Shown: positions 9,927 through 19,698 of the stretch, piece after piece
Position numbering within the stretch: the first letter of the stretch is position 1
Layout: every line of letters starts with the position of its first letter
Source of the DNA: GCA-2737665 sp044344795
GTDB lineage: Bacteria > Bacteroidota > Bacteroidia > Palsa-965
Assembly (NCBI GenBank): GCA_044344795.1
Contig: JBIJCF010000006.1
Span: forward strand, 51,380-115,379
DNA length: 64,000 nt
Reading direction: 5' to 3'
Program-made: the position numbers and the translations under genes
Notes under the pieces: generated by a model
The model's input: only the letters and a program-made list of their open reading frames with translations
Told to the model about the DNA's origin: nothing
Databases searched by the model: none

Positions 9927-11342
9927 CTATTTGGTTTTAATCAACTGTGTGGAAGAGCGGAACGTGCTTCCGGAAATGATAATGTGATAAGCTCCGGGCG
10001 TTAAAAATCCTGCTTTTACTTCCAGTAACGAAGTGCCTGCAGATTGGAATGAAGAGCCTGTCATTACTTCACGACCACTGACATCCACAATGCTGTAGCG
10101 CACGTTTTGTGCCTCGGGCAGTTCAATACTTACTGAGAAATTCTCGTTGAACGGATTGGGGTATGCAGCAACAGCAACAGATCCTTGATGCTCCGGTGTA
10201 CTTGCCAAAATGGCCTGAGAAATATCAAGTACATACAATCCGTTTTGCATGTCCGAAGCGATCAGTAAGCCCGACGGTAAATCGGTATAAGCACCCCAAC
10301 AACCGTGATAGTTAGCAGTATAATTAGGTGCGTTCACTAATGTGTCGGTGTCGAAATAACCGATGCGAACAACATTATAAGGATCTGTGATGTTAAAAAT
10401 TTGAACGCCGTCGGTGTAATTCGCCCCAATTAAAACATCGTTGCCGATGATATATGGATTATGTGGTGTATTTCCTTGATTGGAGCGGAACACGGATGTT
10501 ACTGTGATGTTACCCAAATTAGAAACATCAACCGCTTTTACACCACGTCCATCAGGAACTTCATCCATAAATATGAGCGTGTTTCCGTTTCCTGTGAGAA
10601 ATGAACTGTGGTTATAGCCTTGTTCCGGATAACTAGTTAATCGAGCTAATTCGGTAAACGTATTCGCCAGCGTATCAAATTTGTAAATAAATAATCCGTC
10701 AAAGCCTCCTGATACATAACACGTGTCATTACGAATAAACATGTCGTGAACGGTTGCCGGTGTCGTATAGAATTGATCTAGTGTAGCAAGTAATTGAGGT
10801 TGTTCCGGATTTGCTAAACTGTAAACTGCCATGGAGTAGTACTGTGAATTTCCTACAAGCGTAACGCTGCCTCCATATAGTTTGTCACCATCTACGTATA
10901 TCGTATGGCAACGCTCAAAGTACGTCGTGCCATCGTGAATTACGTGAATAGAGTCGGGTAGATATTGCAAGTCTACAATTTGAAAAGCATTGCTTCCACC
11001 ATCATCACTCACGATATAGCAGTAGTTTTTATAAGTCTTTACTTCATGCCAGATATGATCTTGCTGGCGTCCCGGTAAATAACCAACCTGTACAGGAGCA
11101 GCAGGATTCGTTACGTCAATAAAATAACAACCCGTTGATGATCCCATGATAGCATATTCTCTATTCGTAGAGTCATCGTGCCAACCCCAGATACCCTGAA
11201 AGCGTATGCCATACACCGGCTCTGACGGTTCTGTAGCATTTACCCAGTGTCCGACTAATGAAATATTTTGTGAACTGTAATTTTGTGCAATTGCACCCAA
11301 TGAAAGCAAACAAACAAACGCGAGCGCGGTTATTAATTTCAT
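9927..11342 (-). CDS. Choice-of-anchor B family surface protein with T9SS sorting tail
   Basis: A 471-residue exported protein. The signal peptide ends near AIAQ. LVIVD-type beta-propeller repeats follow (GCYFIDVTNPAAPVQVGYL, QIVDLQ, KAVDVSN, QIFNITDP). A linker VAVAAYPNPFNENFSVS leads into a type A T9SS sorting domain ending STQLIKTK. The choice-of-anchor B family is named for carrying different surface anchors in different lineages. Here the anchor or secretion signal is T9SS. The biochemical function is unknown. It is followed at 2 bases by the radical SAM gene. Confidence 0.88.
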   Translation of the reverse strand: MKLITALAFVCLLSLGAIAQNYSSQNISLVGHWVNATEPSEPVYGIRFQGIWGWHDDSTNREYAIMGSSTGCYFIDVTNPAAPVQVGYLPGRQQDHIWHEVKTYKNYCYIVSDDGGSNAFQIVDLQYLPDSIHVIHDGTTYFERCHTIYVDGDKLYGGSVTLVGNSQYYSMAVYSLANPEQPQLLATLDQFYTTPATVHDMFIRNDTCYVSGGFDGLFIYKFDTLANTFTELARLTSYPEQGYNHSSFLTGNGNTLIFMDEVPDGRGVKAVDVSNLGNITVTSVFRSNQGNTPHNPYIIGNDVLIGANYTDGVQIFNITDPYNVVRIGYFDTDTLVNAPNYTANYHGCWGAYTDLPSGLLIASDMQNGLYVLDISQAILASTPEHQGSVAVAAYPNPFNENFSVSIELPEAQNVRYSIVDVSGREVMTGSSFQSAGTSLLEVKAGFLTPGAYHIIISGSTFRSSTQLIKTK

Positions 11343-11351
11343 AATAGTTAT

Positions 11352-12173
11352 TTATAGACGTGAAATCATTTCTTTCATTAAGCCGGTCATTTTCTTCTCG
11401 GCAACCAGCGCTACTTTTTGTACTTCTTCGTGAGTAACCTCTAAAATTTTTCCCGGAACTCCAAGATCCGTAATTACAGAAATACCGAATACAGGAATAT
11501 TCATGTGACGTGCAGCAATAACTTCAGGAACAGTACTCATTCCAACTGTATCAGCCCCAAGCACACGAATGAATTTGTACTCTGCCGGTGTTTCAAATGT
11601 TGGACCACTCAATCCCGCATAAACACCTTGTTGTGTGGAAATGCCCAATTCTCCGGCAATTTGTTTGCACAAGGCAATCATTGATTTATCATACGCTTCA
11701 CTCATGTCCGGAAAGCGCGGCCCGAAACGCTTGTCGTTAGGACCAATCAGCGGATTAGACGGGAAAAGGTTAATGTGATCATCGATAATCATTAAGTCAC
11801 CGATTTCGAAATTCGGATTAACTCCTCCGCTGGCGTTAGAAACAAACAGGCGTTTAATTCCTAAAAATTTCATGACACGCACTGGGAATACCACCTGTTG
11901 CATATCGTATCCCTCGTAGTAGTGAAAGCGTCCCTGCATGGCTACCACTTTTTTGCCACTCAGTATTCCGAAAATTAATTTCCCGGAATGCCCTTCTACA
12001 GTGGAAACCGGAAAGTTGGGAATGGTGTCGTAAGGCAACACATGTTCTGCTTGTATTTCGTGAACAAGTCCGCCAAGTCCTGTTCCCAAGATGATTCCTG
12101 TTTCAGGTGTAAATCCGTTTGTTTTTTCTTTTATGAATGCGGCAGTTGCTTCAATGGTTTCGTAAGAGATCAT
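11352..12173 (-). CDS. purine-nucleoside phosphorylase
   Basis: This enzyme phosphorolyses purine nucleosides to free base and ribose 1-phosphate in purine salvage. Visible motifs are GIILGTGLGGL, the phosphate-site block MQGRFHYYEGYD, SNASGGVNPNF and the base-binding GADTVGMSTVPE. The ATG at 12173 gives 273 residues and places AAFIKEKT at the usual N-terminus. A longer frame to 12224 adds 17 Lys/Thr-rich residues that do not look like the family. With the 12173 start the gene overlaps the end of lpxK by 23 bases, so the two are probably translationally coupled. Confidence 0.92.
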   Translation of the reverse strand: MISYETIEATAAFIKEKTNGFTPETGIILGTGLGGLVHEIQAEHVLPYDTIPNFPVSTVEGHSGKLIFGILSGKKVVAMQGRFHYYEGYDMQQVVFPVRVMKFLGIKRLFVSNASGGVNPNFEIGDLMIIDDHINLFPSNPLIGPNDKRFGPRFPDMSEAYDKSMIALCKQIAGELGISTQQGVYAGLSGPTFETPAEYKFIRVLGADTVGMSTVPEVIAARHMNIPVFGISVITDLGVPGKILEVTHEEVQKVALVAEKKMTGLMKEMISRL

Positions 12174-13203
12174 AAATGATTTGGTTAAATCGGTTTTCGT
12201 CGCTTTCGTCGAATTTGACTTCAATAGGTTGAACTAAAGTGTAGGATTTTATTTTTTCAAATGAAGTTAGACGTTGTAATCGAACCGCATCTTTTTCTGT
12301 TGTGATGATGAATTTTAATGTTGATGATAACGATTCAAATTTACTCAATACTTGTTCGATATCACGATCTGTGAATAAATGATGATCGGGAAAAGTAACC
12401 GGTTCGTAAACCTTCGCTATAGAACGAATGTAACGTTCCAGACCTGCAGGATTCGCAATTCCGGAAAGGATGATCACTCCGGCGTCTGATGGAAGTTTTA
12501 CAATGGAATGATCAACTATGGAGCGCAGTTCGCCAAAATGCAGTTTACTAAAAAACAAGCTCTGATTTGTAGTAAGCGCCAGTTCATTGGTAATGGCGAT
12601 ACGTTCATGCGCAGATAATGTTTCCGGGCATTTAGTAACCACCACAACATCTGCACGATTTTTTCCTGATGACGGTTCACGTAAGCGCCCCGCTGGCAAA
12701 ACCCAATCTCTGGTGAACAGCTTGTTGTGATCCGTCAATAGAATTTGCAGATGCGGTTGAATTTTTCGGTGTTGGAATACATCATCCAATACAATTACAT
12801 CCGTTTTGGGAAACTGCTTCACAATTTCATGAACGCCGTGTACGCGATTCTCATCTACTGCAACTGCGCAGGATTCGGAAAATTTGAATCGAAATTGTAA
12901 AGGTTCATCACCAACCTGATCTGCAGTGTCTTTGGGTGTTACCCGACGAAAGCCTGTGGTGGTTCTTCCATAGCCACGACTCAGTGTTGCAACCTTGAAA
13001 TCGTTCTGCAATAATTTTACAATGTATTCTACGTGTGGTGATTTTCCGGTTCCGCCAACGCTTAAGTTGCCAACGCCTATAAGTTTCGGCGTTTTCAATG
13101 ACGTTGAAGGAAGAATGTTGGCGTCATACAATTTATTCCTTAGCCACATTACTGCCGCGTAAACAGCGGAAAAGGGGAGAAGTATAATTTGTATCGGCGA
13201 CAT
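12151..13203 (-). CDS. lpxK: tetraacyldisaccharide 4'-kinase
   Basis: LpxK phosphorylates the 4' position of the lipid A disaccharide at the inner membrane. A membrane-associated N-terminal helix (LLPFSAVYAAVMWLRNKLYD) is followed by the Walker A motif GVGNLSVGGTGKSP at about residues 43-56, then the DDVFQHR block and LPAGRLREP. I place the start at the ATG at 13203 (350 residues), because family members begin just before the membrane helix. A GTG-initiated longer frame to 13257 would add 18 residues. It is the first gene of the leftward block and is divergent from the Nif3-like gene. Confidence 0.92.
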   Translation of the reverse strand: MSPIQIILLPFSAVYAAVMWLRNKLYDANILPSTSLKTPKLIGVGNLSVGGTGKSPHVEYIVKLLQNDFKVATLSRGYGRTTTGFRRVTPKDTADQVGDEPLQFRFKFSESCAVAVDENRVHGVHEIVKQFPKTDVIVLDDVFQHRKIQPHLQILLTDHNKLFTRDWVLPAGRLREPSSGKNRADVVVVTKCPETLSAHERIAITNELALTTNQSLFFSKLHFGELRSIVDHSIVKLPSDAGVIILSGIANPAGLERYIRSIAKVYEPVTFPDHHLFTDRDIEQVLSKFESLSSTLKFIITTEKDAVRLQRLTSFEKIKSYTLVQPIEVKFDESDENRFNQIIYDLLRNH

Positions 13204-13309
13204 GGGTAACGAAGATACGGCTTCCATGTAGTTAATCGGAATTACGGGAGCCGACACATGGATAATAATTACTCTTATAGAATTGCTGCATTTACGGTAA
13301 ATTCGCAGG

Positions 13310-14404
13310 ATGAAAGTTGCTGAAATAGTTGAGTTTCTTGAACAATGGGCACCGCCATCATTTCAGGAATCCTATGATAATAGTGGATTGCTGGTTGGTG
13401 AACGTCACATGGAAGTGAGCGGAATTACGGTTTGTTTGGATGTGACAGAAGCGGTTGTTCATGATGCAATTGCTAATTCGTGCAATTTGATTGTTGCACA
13501 TCACCCGATCATTTTCGGTGGATTGAAAAAATTGACCGGCGCCAATTACGTGGAGCGTACGGTAATGCTGGCACTCAGAAGCAACGTCGCGATATATGCG
13601 ATTCATACCAATCTGGATCATGTTCAATCGGGTGTCAATGCAGAGATCGCAAGTCGTTTGGGATTGAAGAACGCCCGCATACTTCAACCCTTGAAGGAAA
13701 CATTGAATAAGCTGATTACGTTCGTGCCTGATTCACATGCAGAGGGTGTGCGAAAGGCCTTGTTTGCGGCGGGTGCCGGAAACATTGGCGCTTATGACAA
13801 TTGCAGTTTTAATAGTTCCGGAACAGGAACGTTTCGTGCAGGCGTGGGAACAGATCCTTACGTCGGTAAGCAAGGGGAAGTTCATTACGAGTCGGAAGTT
13901 CGTGTGGAAGTCATAGTGCCTGAACATGTAACAAGCGCGGTTATATCGGCGATGAAAAATGCGCATCCTTATGAAGAAGTAGCGTACGATTTAATAAAAC
14001 TGCAAAACGAACGTGCGGATGTAGGCGCCGGGATGATCGGAACATTGGAGTCGGAACTGTCGTCCGAGGAATTTTTGGCTTTGGTGAAATCGAGTCTGAA
14101 GGTTCCGGTTATTCGCTATACGCCTGTAAATAAGGCGATTAAAAAGGTGGCGGTATGTGGCGGAGCAGGTAGTTTTTTATTGAAAACGGCCATCCGTGCA
14201 GGTGCAGACGCTTTCGTAACAGGAGATTTCAAGTATCACCAGTTTTTTGATGCGGAAGAAAAAATTCTCATAGCCGATACGGGACACTTTGAGAATGAAC
14301 AGTTTACGATCGATCTGATAGCACGTCAACTAAAGGAAAAATTTCCTACCTTTGCCATCCGCAAAACGGAAATTAGTACGAATCCAATATTATACTATAC
14401 ATGA
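13310..14404 (+). CDS. Nif3-like dinuclear metal centre hexameric protein
   Basis: A 364-residue member of the Nif3/YbgI family, in which two metal ions sit inside a toroidal hexamer. The HHPIIFGG motif (His64, His65), AIHTNLDHV and the C-terminal ADTGHFENE supply the metal ligands. The middle ~100 residues form the PII/CutA-like insert that distinguishes the long form. The function is unresolved; GTP cyclohydrolase I type 2 naming is historic. It overlaps the zinc-ribbon coiled-coil gene by four bases (ATGA), a common pairing in Bacteroidota. Confidence 0.92.
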   Translation: MKVAEIVEFLEQWAPPSFQESYDNSGLLVGERHMEVSGITVCLDVTEAVVHDAIANSCNLIVAHHPIIFGGLKKLTGANYVERTVMLALRSNVAIYAIHTNLDHVQSGVNAEIASRLGLKNARILQPLKETLNKLITFVPDSHAEGVRKALFAAGAGNIGAYDNCSFNSSGTGTFRAGVGTDPYVGKQGEVHYESEVRVEVIVPEHVTSAVISAMKNAHPYEEVAYDLIKLQNERADVGAGMIGTLESELSSEEFLALVKSSLKVPVIRYTPVNKAIKKVAVCGGAGSFLLKTAIRAGADAFVTGDFKYHQFFDAEEKILIADTGHFENEQFTIDLIARQLKEKFPTFAIRKTEISTNPILYYT

Positions 14405-15216
14405 CAACCAAAGCGAAAAAAGCCGACGAAAAATCGGAAATCCCTGTAGAAGAGAAGCTTCGTGCTCTTTATGAGTTACAGCAGATTGATGCTCAAATCG
14501 ATCGTATTCGTACAGTGCGTGGTGAACTTCCTCTTGAGGTTCGTGATCTGGAAGACGAAGTGGCCGGGTTGGAAACTCGTGTCAACAATTTGACTCAGGA
14601 AATGCAGAACTTGGAGGACATGATCAACGAGAAGAAGAACGTGATCAAAGATGCTCAGTCGCAGATTAAAAAATATGAGACGCAGCAAGGCAAAGTGCGT
14701 AACAACCGTGAGTTCGATTCTTTAAGCAAGGAAATTGAATTCCAAGGTTTGGAAATGCAGTTGGCTGAGAAGCGCATCAAAGAAGCAAAAGCACAAATTG
14801 CTGCAAAGCAGGAAGTGATTGATGCTGCACAAGCTACTTTGGACGAGCGTCGCGGTGATTTGAAATTGAAGAAAGAAGAATTGGAAGATATCGTTTCTGA
14901 AACTCGTAAAGAGGAAGAAGAATTGTTGGGCCGTTCTTCATTAGCAGAAGCTAAAATTGAAGATCGTTTGTTGAATGCTTACAAGCGTATTCGTCAGAAC
15001 GTGCGCAATGGCTTAGGTGTGGTTGGTGTACAGCGTGACGCTTGCGGTGGTTGCTTTAACAAAATTCCACCACAACGCCAGTTGGATATTCGTACGCACA
15101 AGAAAATTATTGTTTGCGAACATTGCGGTCGCATTCTGGTTGATGCCGATTATTTGATGGGCACCGTTCCGGAAGTTCCTGTAGCAGCAGTTCCTGCGAA
15201 GAAGGGAAAGAAGTAA
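14401..15216 (+). CDS. Coiled-coil protein with C4 zinc ribbon (DUF164-type)
   Basis: A 271-residue soluble protein. Residues ~20-195 form a long charged coiled coil. A C4 zinc ribbon follows, with Cys pairs near 216/219 (CGGC) and 239/242 (CEHC). The N-terminus is Lys/Glu rich and the tail is Ala/Lys rich. Related proteins are often annotated as nucleic-acid-binding, but this is not shown by the sequence. Translation is coupled to the preceding Nif3-like gene by an ATGA overlap. A strong hairpin terminator lies 18 bases downstream. Confidence 0.9.
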   Translation: MTTKAKKADEKSEIPVEEKLRALYELQQIDAQIDRIRTVRGELPLEVRDLEDEVAGLETRVNNLTQEMQNLEDMINEKKNVIKDAQSQIKKYETQQGKVRNNREFDSLSKEIEFQGLEMQLAEKRIKEAKAQIAAKQEVIDAAQATLDERRGDLKLKKEELEDIVSETRKEEEELLGRSSLAEAKIEDRLLNAYKRIRQNVRNGLGVVGVQRDACGGCFNKIPPQRQLDIRTHKKIIVCEHCGRILVDADYLMGTVPEVPVAAVPAKKGKK

Positions 15217-15234
15217 ATCTTTCTGAATAGCATA

Positions 15235-15270
15235 AAAGAAGCCCGCATCATTGATGCGGGCTTCTTTGTT
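15235..15270. terminator. Bidirectional Rho-independent terminator
   Basis: Perfect 16-bp arms (15235-15250 and 15252-15267, GC-rich core GCCCGC/GCGGGC) are flanked by A-rich and T-rich ends. It sits between the convergent zinc-ribbon gene and the outer-membrane protein gene, so it can serve both strands. Confidence 0.85.
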
Positions 15271-15301
15271 TATTAAGCTTTTGAAGTAATACCGAAGTTT
15301 C

Positions 15302-16759
15302 TTAATACTTAAATCCAACCGTCACCACTACGTTCGCCATATTCCATTTGTTGAGTACCGGATTAACCAGACTTTGATCATAGAAGAAATAATTTTCTTT
15401 GGAGTTCATAGTCACAATAGCAAAGTCTACAAAGAAGGATTCTTCCGCATTGCGATATCCAGCGCCGGTGGTGATGTAACGTCGAGACGCATCGTTGTTT
15501 ACCTCGTCTACATATGGACTTCCATAATACGCAAAACCTCCACGCACATAGAAAGGTAGCAAGCGTAATTCACCTCCGATACGCAGATTGCCGGTATTCT
15601 TATATTTCTCACGCACCGCTTTATTCTCTTCCAGATAACCGTAGTCTTGCGCCTTTAATCGAGCGCTACTGTAGTCTAACATTTCGTAATCGACATTAAT
15701 CAATCCGATTTTTCCAAAAATAAACGCCACACTTCCGGTCATTCTTAACGGTGTACGTACAGAATAGTTGAATGTTCCTTCGGGTGAAAAATCTTTGCGT
15801 ACTACACCACCCAGTACGCTAGTCATGCTGGTTTGATAGACTTCGGTTAACTTATAGTTGGTTGGTGTTTGTACACTGAAACCGATGCGCAACAAATCGA
15901 TAGGTCGATAAATAAAGCCGGCTTTGAAGTTGAAACCACGTCCTTCTACCTCTATACTTTCATCAAATAATAAATAATCGAAAGTGGAGGTACTATCAAT
16001 TACTTCTTCTTCCGAATATTGTCCGCTTTGTTCGTAACGCACATTGGCAATTCCTACTGTTGCACCGATATACAATTTGTTTCCATAGTTAGCACCGACA
16101 CCAAATGTCCATTCGCTCATGCCACCGCGGGTTTCCAGAAATTTTTCCTGATACAATAAATCGCCTGCGGGAATGGTGTCGACGTATTGTGTGGTATCAC
16201 CGGGAACATGATTGAGGAGCCACGTATTCCACGCCAATAATTCGTAAAAACTATTTAATTGATAAGGCCCCGAACCCGATGCTGTACGCTTCCAGTGATC
16301 CATCATGGATGTGGTATCGTTTCCGCCCATCCATTGGTTGGATTGAAATGTATTGATGCGATTGTAAGCCAATCCGAATGTGAACGATTGCCAACCGTCT
16401 TGCGTCTTGTTCTCAGCCGGTGAGTTGAATACAAAACCGAAATTGTCCACTTTAAAATTGAAGCGTACATCTTCGTTTTCGCTTCCATTGTACATGGAGT
16501 TCACACGTACATTTTGAAATGATGGTGAGAATACCAATTCGTTTTTACGGAACATTCCTAATCCACCGGGATTAGCAGACATCATGGAAATGTCTGCACC
16601 CACAGCCCCGAAAGAACCGGCCATGCCCATGAAGCGTGCAGTTCCACCGAACTGTGTACGCGAATAGCGCAACACGTCCATTTCATTCTGTCCGGCTAAT
16701 GCTAATGAGAAAGAAAGCCCTGTTATGCACAGGGCTGTTCTATATAAGTTCTTAAACAT
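15302..16759 (-). CDS. Outer-membrane beta-barrel protein, FadL/OmpP1-like
   Basis: A product of about 485 residues with a signal peptide cleaved near LALAGQ. The mature start (DVLRYSRTQFGGTARFMGMAG, then GAVGADISMMSANPGGLGMF) is the pattern of FadL/TodX-type transporters and related Bacteroidota barrels (NPAG-type plug region). Alternating strands continue to the end, with a C-terminal aromatic strand VVTVGFKY. It may carry hydrophobic compounds or act in envelope biogenesis; the substrate is not readable. I use the ATG at 16759 rather than a TTG three codons earlier. It follows the Trp-rich lipoprotein gene directly. Confidence 0.8.
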   Translation of the reverse strand: MFKNLYRTALCITGLSFSLALAGQNEMDVLRYSRTQFGGTARFMGMAGSFGAVGADISMMSANPGGLGMFRKNELVFSPSFQNVRVNSMYNGSENEDVRFNFKVDNFGFVFNSPAENKTQDGWQSFTFGLAYNRINTFQSNQWMGGNDTTSMMDHWKRTASGSGPYQLNSFYELLAWNTWLLNHVPGDTTQYVDTIPAGDLLYQEKFLETRGGMSEWTFGVGANYGNKLYIGATVGIANVRYEQSGQYSEEEVIDSTSTFDYLLFDESIEVEGRGFNFKAGFIYRPIDLLRIGFSVQTPTNYKLTEVYQTSMTSVLGGVVRKDFSPEGTFNYSVRTPLRMTGSVAFIFGKIGLINVDYEMLDYSSARLKAQDYGYLEENKAVREKYKNTGNLRIGGELRLLPFYVRGGFAYYGSPYVDEVNNDASRRYITTGAGYRNAEESFFVDFAIVTMNSKENYFFYDQSLVNPVLNKWNMANVVVTVGFKY

Positions 16760-16768
16760 AAACTTCAA

Positions 16769-18073
16769 TTATCGTGGACGACTTGCCGGTGTTGAGCTTC
16801 CACCACCTCTGCTGTTGCCGCCTGACGAAGACGGAGAAGAAGAAGGGAATGAAGATCCACCACTATTATCACTCATGCGAGGACGGCTTTCGCGCGGAGG
16901 CTCGCTGCTGCGTGGTGTTTCCGGACGACCTTGAGTTGGCGCCGGCTGCACGTTTGGTGATGACGGACGATCAAAGTTCGGTTGAGCAGGAGTTGGCGAA
17001 GCCGGATTAACCTGCACCGGACGTGAGGTGTTCGTTGGACCGTTAACTGCCGGAGGAGGAGGAACTGCGCCTCGACCATCAACTTGTTGCCCCGAATTGT
17101 AAGGATTAGCCGGTAAGTTTGTTCCGTTATCAACAGGACGTCCTGCCGGAGCAGTGCTTGATGCAGGCAACGAGTTCACCACCGCACGATTAACATCTTC
17201 GTTAGTCGGACGCTCCAATTGATTTTCTGCAACAACAGAATTCACAAAACGCTCACCGAATGTAGAACCACCCATGTTGGCTGTACGACCATCATTGCTT
17301 CCCGGAGCAGTACGCGGACCATAGAAGAAACTGTTGTTATCAAAACTGTTGAAGTAGTTATTACCCCAACCGTTATTGCCCCAACCGCTTCCCCAGCCGC
17401 CGTTGCCCCAACCGTTACCCATCATCCAATTGTAACCGGGACCGTACCAACCGCCACCCCAGTATGGGTTATAAGCATAGTAAGGATTGTATCCCCAACT
17501 GTTGTATCCCCAACCGTTATTCATCCAAGGATCGTTCCAACCCCACATGTTATTCGGTTGTCCCCAACCGGTACCCCAGCCCCAACCATTGTTCCAATAC
17601 ATATACGATTGCGGACAATTGTAGTACATAAATGAAGACGGACCCCAGAAACCGTAACTGTTATAGACACTAGTTCCGAAATACATCGGATTGTTGTTGT
17701 AGAAATACGCATTCGTGTAATAGTTGTCGTAGTAATTACCGCTCATCGGGTTGTTAAAACGACGCAAACGCGCTGCATATTCGTAATCGTAGTAGTCGTC
17801 GTAGTCGAATTCTTCGTTGTAATAATCAGAACCCTGAGAACTCATCTTCTGAAGATTCTCTTGCTCCTGACGCTTGCGCTCTTCTTCCTGACGACGTTTG
17901 TCATCATCTTCTTTACGCTTCTGCTCGGCACGCCAATCCTTTTTGGCGTCTTTCAGGGAGTAATACACATCATCCCCGTTATCCTGTTTGGATAAACTAC
18001 CGTTCATCTTGCACGAACTGAAAGCACCTGCAAGTACAACAGCTATTCCGAATAGTAACCATTTGTTTTTCAT
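16769..18073 (-). CDS. Lipoprotein with Trp/Gly/Asn/Tyr-rich low-complexity domain
   Basis: A 434-residue predicted lipoprotein with lipobox FSSC (Cys20). The first half has a charged, helix-forming segment rich in Lys, Arg, Glu and Gln (~45-75), then an acidic Tyr-rich stretch. Residues ~110-250 are dominated by repeats of WG, NN, GW and YNP. The C-terminal third is Pro/Ser/Arg rich (PASPTPAQPNFDRPSSP) and ends SRPR. The composition suggests an extended, adhesive or matrix-like surface segment. No enzyme motif is present. It lies directly upstream of the FadL-like barrel gene and probably shares its mRNA. Confidence 0.75.
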   Translation of the reverse strand: MKNKWLLFGIAVVLAGAFSSCKMNGSLSKQDNGDDVYYSLKDAKKDWRAEQKRKEDDDKRRQEEERKRQEQENLQKMSSQGSDYYNEEFDYDDYYDYEYAARLRRFNNPMSGNYYDNYYTNAYFYNNNPMYFGTSVYNSYGFWGPSSFMYYNCPQSYMYWNNGWGWGTGWGQPNNMWGWNDPWMNNGWGYNSWGYNPYYAYNPYWGGGWYGPGYNWMMGNGWGNGGWGSGWGNNGWGNNYFNSFDNNSFFYGPRTAPGSNDGRTANMGGSTFGERFVNSVVAENQLERPTNEDVNRAVVNSLPASSTAPAGRPVDNGTNLPANPYNSGQQVDGRGAVPPPPAVNGPTNTSRPVQVNPASPTPAQPNFDRPSSPNVQPAPTQGRPETPRSSEPPRESRPRMSDNSGGSSFPSSSPSSSGGNSRGGGSSTPASRPR

Positions 18074-18134
18074 GGTTGATCGAATTTAATGTTCAACATA
18101 CGACAGGGTTTCATTAATCGGGGATGATTTATGT

Positions 18135-18142
18135 TATTTTTG
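18135..18142 (+). promoter_or_regulatory. Candidate -7 promoter element for proS
   Basis: TATTTTTG fits TAnnTTTG and lies 53 bases before the proS ATG in the gap between divergent genes. No clear -33 box was found, only TTTC 23 bases upstream. Confidence 0.4.
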
Positions 18143-18195
18143 CCCCTGTCTTTGCTAGTAAAGTTACAAAAATCATTCCAAAATAGATTGTTAAA

Positions 18196-19677
18196 ATGTC
18201 TAAAGTTGTTACCTCCAGAAATGATGATTATAGCCAATGGTATCAGGATATTGTAACCAAAGCTGATCTCGCGGATCACTCTGCGGTTCGCGGATGTATG
18301 GTTATTAAGCCCCACGGATACGCCATTTGGGAAAAAATGCAGCAAGCGCTGGATAGTATGTTTAAGGAAACGGGACACGTCAATGCGTATTTTCCGTTGT
18401 TCATTCCGAAATCTTTTTTGTCCAAAGAGGCGAAGCACGTCGATGGTTTTGCGCAGGAATGCGCTATTGTAACGCACCATCGATTGAAGACGGTTGGTGA
18501 CACTCCGGAAACACGTCAGGTGGTAGTAGATGAAACTGCAAAGCTCGAAGAAGAACTTATTGTTCGTCCGACATCCGAAACAATTATATGGAATACGTAT
18601 CGGGATTGGATTAAGTCGCACCGTGATTTACCATTATTGATCAATCAATGGGCAAACGTAGTGCGTTGGGAAATGCGTACACGATTGTTTTTGCGTACCG
18701 CAGAATTTTTGTGGCAAGAAGGTCATACAGCTCACGCAACAAAACAAGAAGCAATTGAAGAAACCGAGCGCATGTTGGAAGTGTATGCGCGCTTCGCGGA
18801 GGATTATATGGCGATGCCCGTTATCAAGGGAATTAAGTCAGAGAATGAACGTTTTGCGGGAGCAGAAGAAACCTACTGTATTGAAGCAATGATGCAGGAT
18901 GGAAAGGCACTGCAGGCAGGAACATCACATTTTTTAGGACAGAATTTTGCGAAAGCTTTTGAAGTGAAGTTTGCGAATAAAGAGAATAAGCTGGAATATG
19001 TATGGGCAACATCGTGGGGCGTTTCTACACGATTGGTGGGTGCGTTGATCATGACACATTCTGATGATAATGGATTGGTAATTCCTCCGAAGTTGGCTCC
19101 TGTTCACGTTGTTATAGTTCCGATTTACAAGACTGAAGAAGAATTGAGCAAGATAGAAGTGTTAGCGAAACAATTGACGACTGAATTAAAAACAAAAAAC
19201 ATTGTTGTTCGTTTTGATCACAGAGATACGTTACGTCCCGGATTTAAATTTGCTGAGCATGAATTGCGTGGAGTTCCTGTGCGTTTAGGAATTGGCCCAA
19301 AGGATATGGAAAATGGCACTGTTGAAATGGCACGACGCGATACGTTAACGAAAGAAGTGGTTTCGATGGATGGTCTTGCAGAAAGAATTATAACTGTGCT
19401 GGATGACATTCAATCATCGATGTATAATCGTGCGTTGAAGTTGCGTGAATCCATGACGCATCATGTGAATACCTGGGAAGAATTTGAGAAAGCGTTGGAT
19501 GCAGGCGGATTTGTTTATGCGCATTGGGATGGCACTTCCGAGACGGAAAAGAAAATTAAAGATCGAACAAAAGCGACGATTCGTTGTATTCCTTTGGATA
19601 GTGTTGCTGAAGATGGCAAATGTATCCTTACGGGAGCACCGTCATCACGTCGTGTGCTCTTTGCAAGAGCATATTAA
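18196..19677 (+). CDS. proS: proline--tRNA ligase (short, archaeal/eukaryote-like form)
   Basis: This class II synthetase charges tRNA(Pro). Its 493 residues and lack of the ~180-residue editing insert show the short type found in Bacteroidota and archaea/eukaryotes. Motif 2 and 3 regions are visible: ANVVRWEMRTRLFLRTAEFLWQEGH, and GVSTRLVGALIMTHSDDNGL. The C-terminal domain carries the Cys-containing zinc-like region and ends RRVLFARAY. An aromatic C-terminal residue is typical of this form. The next gene starts 21 bases later on the same strand. Confidence 0.96.
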   Translation: MSKVVTSRNDDYSQWYQDIVTKADLADHSAVRGCMVIKPHGYAIWEKMQQALDSMFKETGHVNAYFPLFIPKSFLSKEAKHVDGFAQECAIVTHHRLKTVGDTPETRQVVVDETAKLEEELIVRPTSETIIWNTYRDWIKSHRDLPLLINQWANVVRWEMRTRLFLRTAEFLWQEGHTAHATKQEAIEETERMLEVYARFAEDYMAMPVIKGIKSENERFAGAEETYCIEAMMQDGKALQAGTSHFLGQNFAKAFEVKFANKENKLEYVWATSWGVSTRLVGALIMTHSDDNGLVIPPKLAPVHVVIVPIYKTEEELSKIEVLAKQLTTELKTKNIVVRFDHRDTLRPGFKFAEHELRGVPVRLGIGPKDMENGTVEMARRDTLTKEVVSMDGLAERIITVLDDIQSSMYNRALKLRESMTHHVNTWEEFEKALDAGGFVYAHWDGTSETEKKIKDRTKATIRCIPLDSVAEDGKCILTGAPSSRRVLFARAY

Positions 19678-19698
19678 TTTCTTGGTTAAATTGGCATT

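Noticed and set aside
17219..17635. Plus-strand frame rich in Thr, Val, Ile and Pro
   Set aside because: It is the reverse complement of the low-complexity Trp/Gly/Asn-rich lipoprotein; the composition follows from those codons.
18070..18621. 183-residue open frame on the minus strand opposite the start of proS
   Set aside because: It lies antisense to the conserved proS N-terminus and leader, has no recognisable motif and is a shadow frame.
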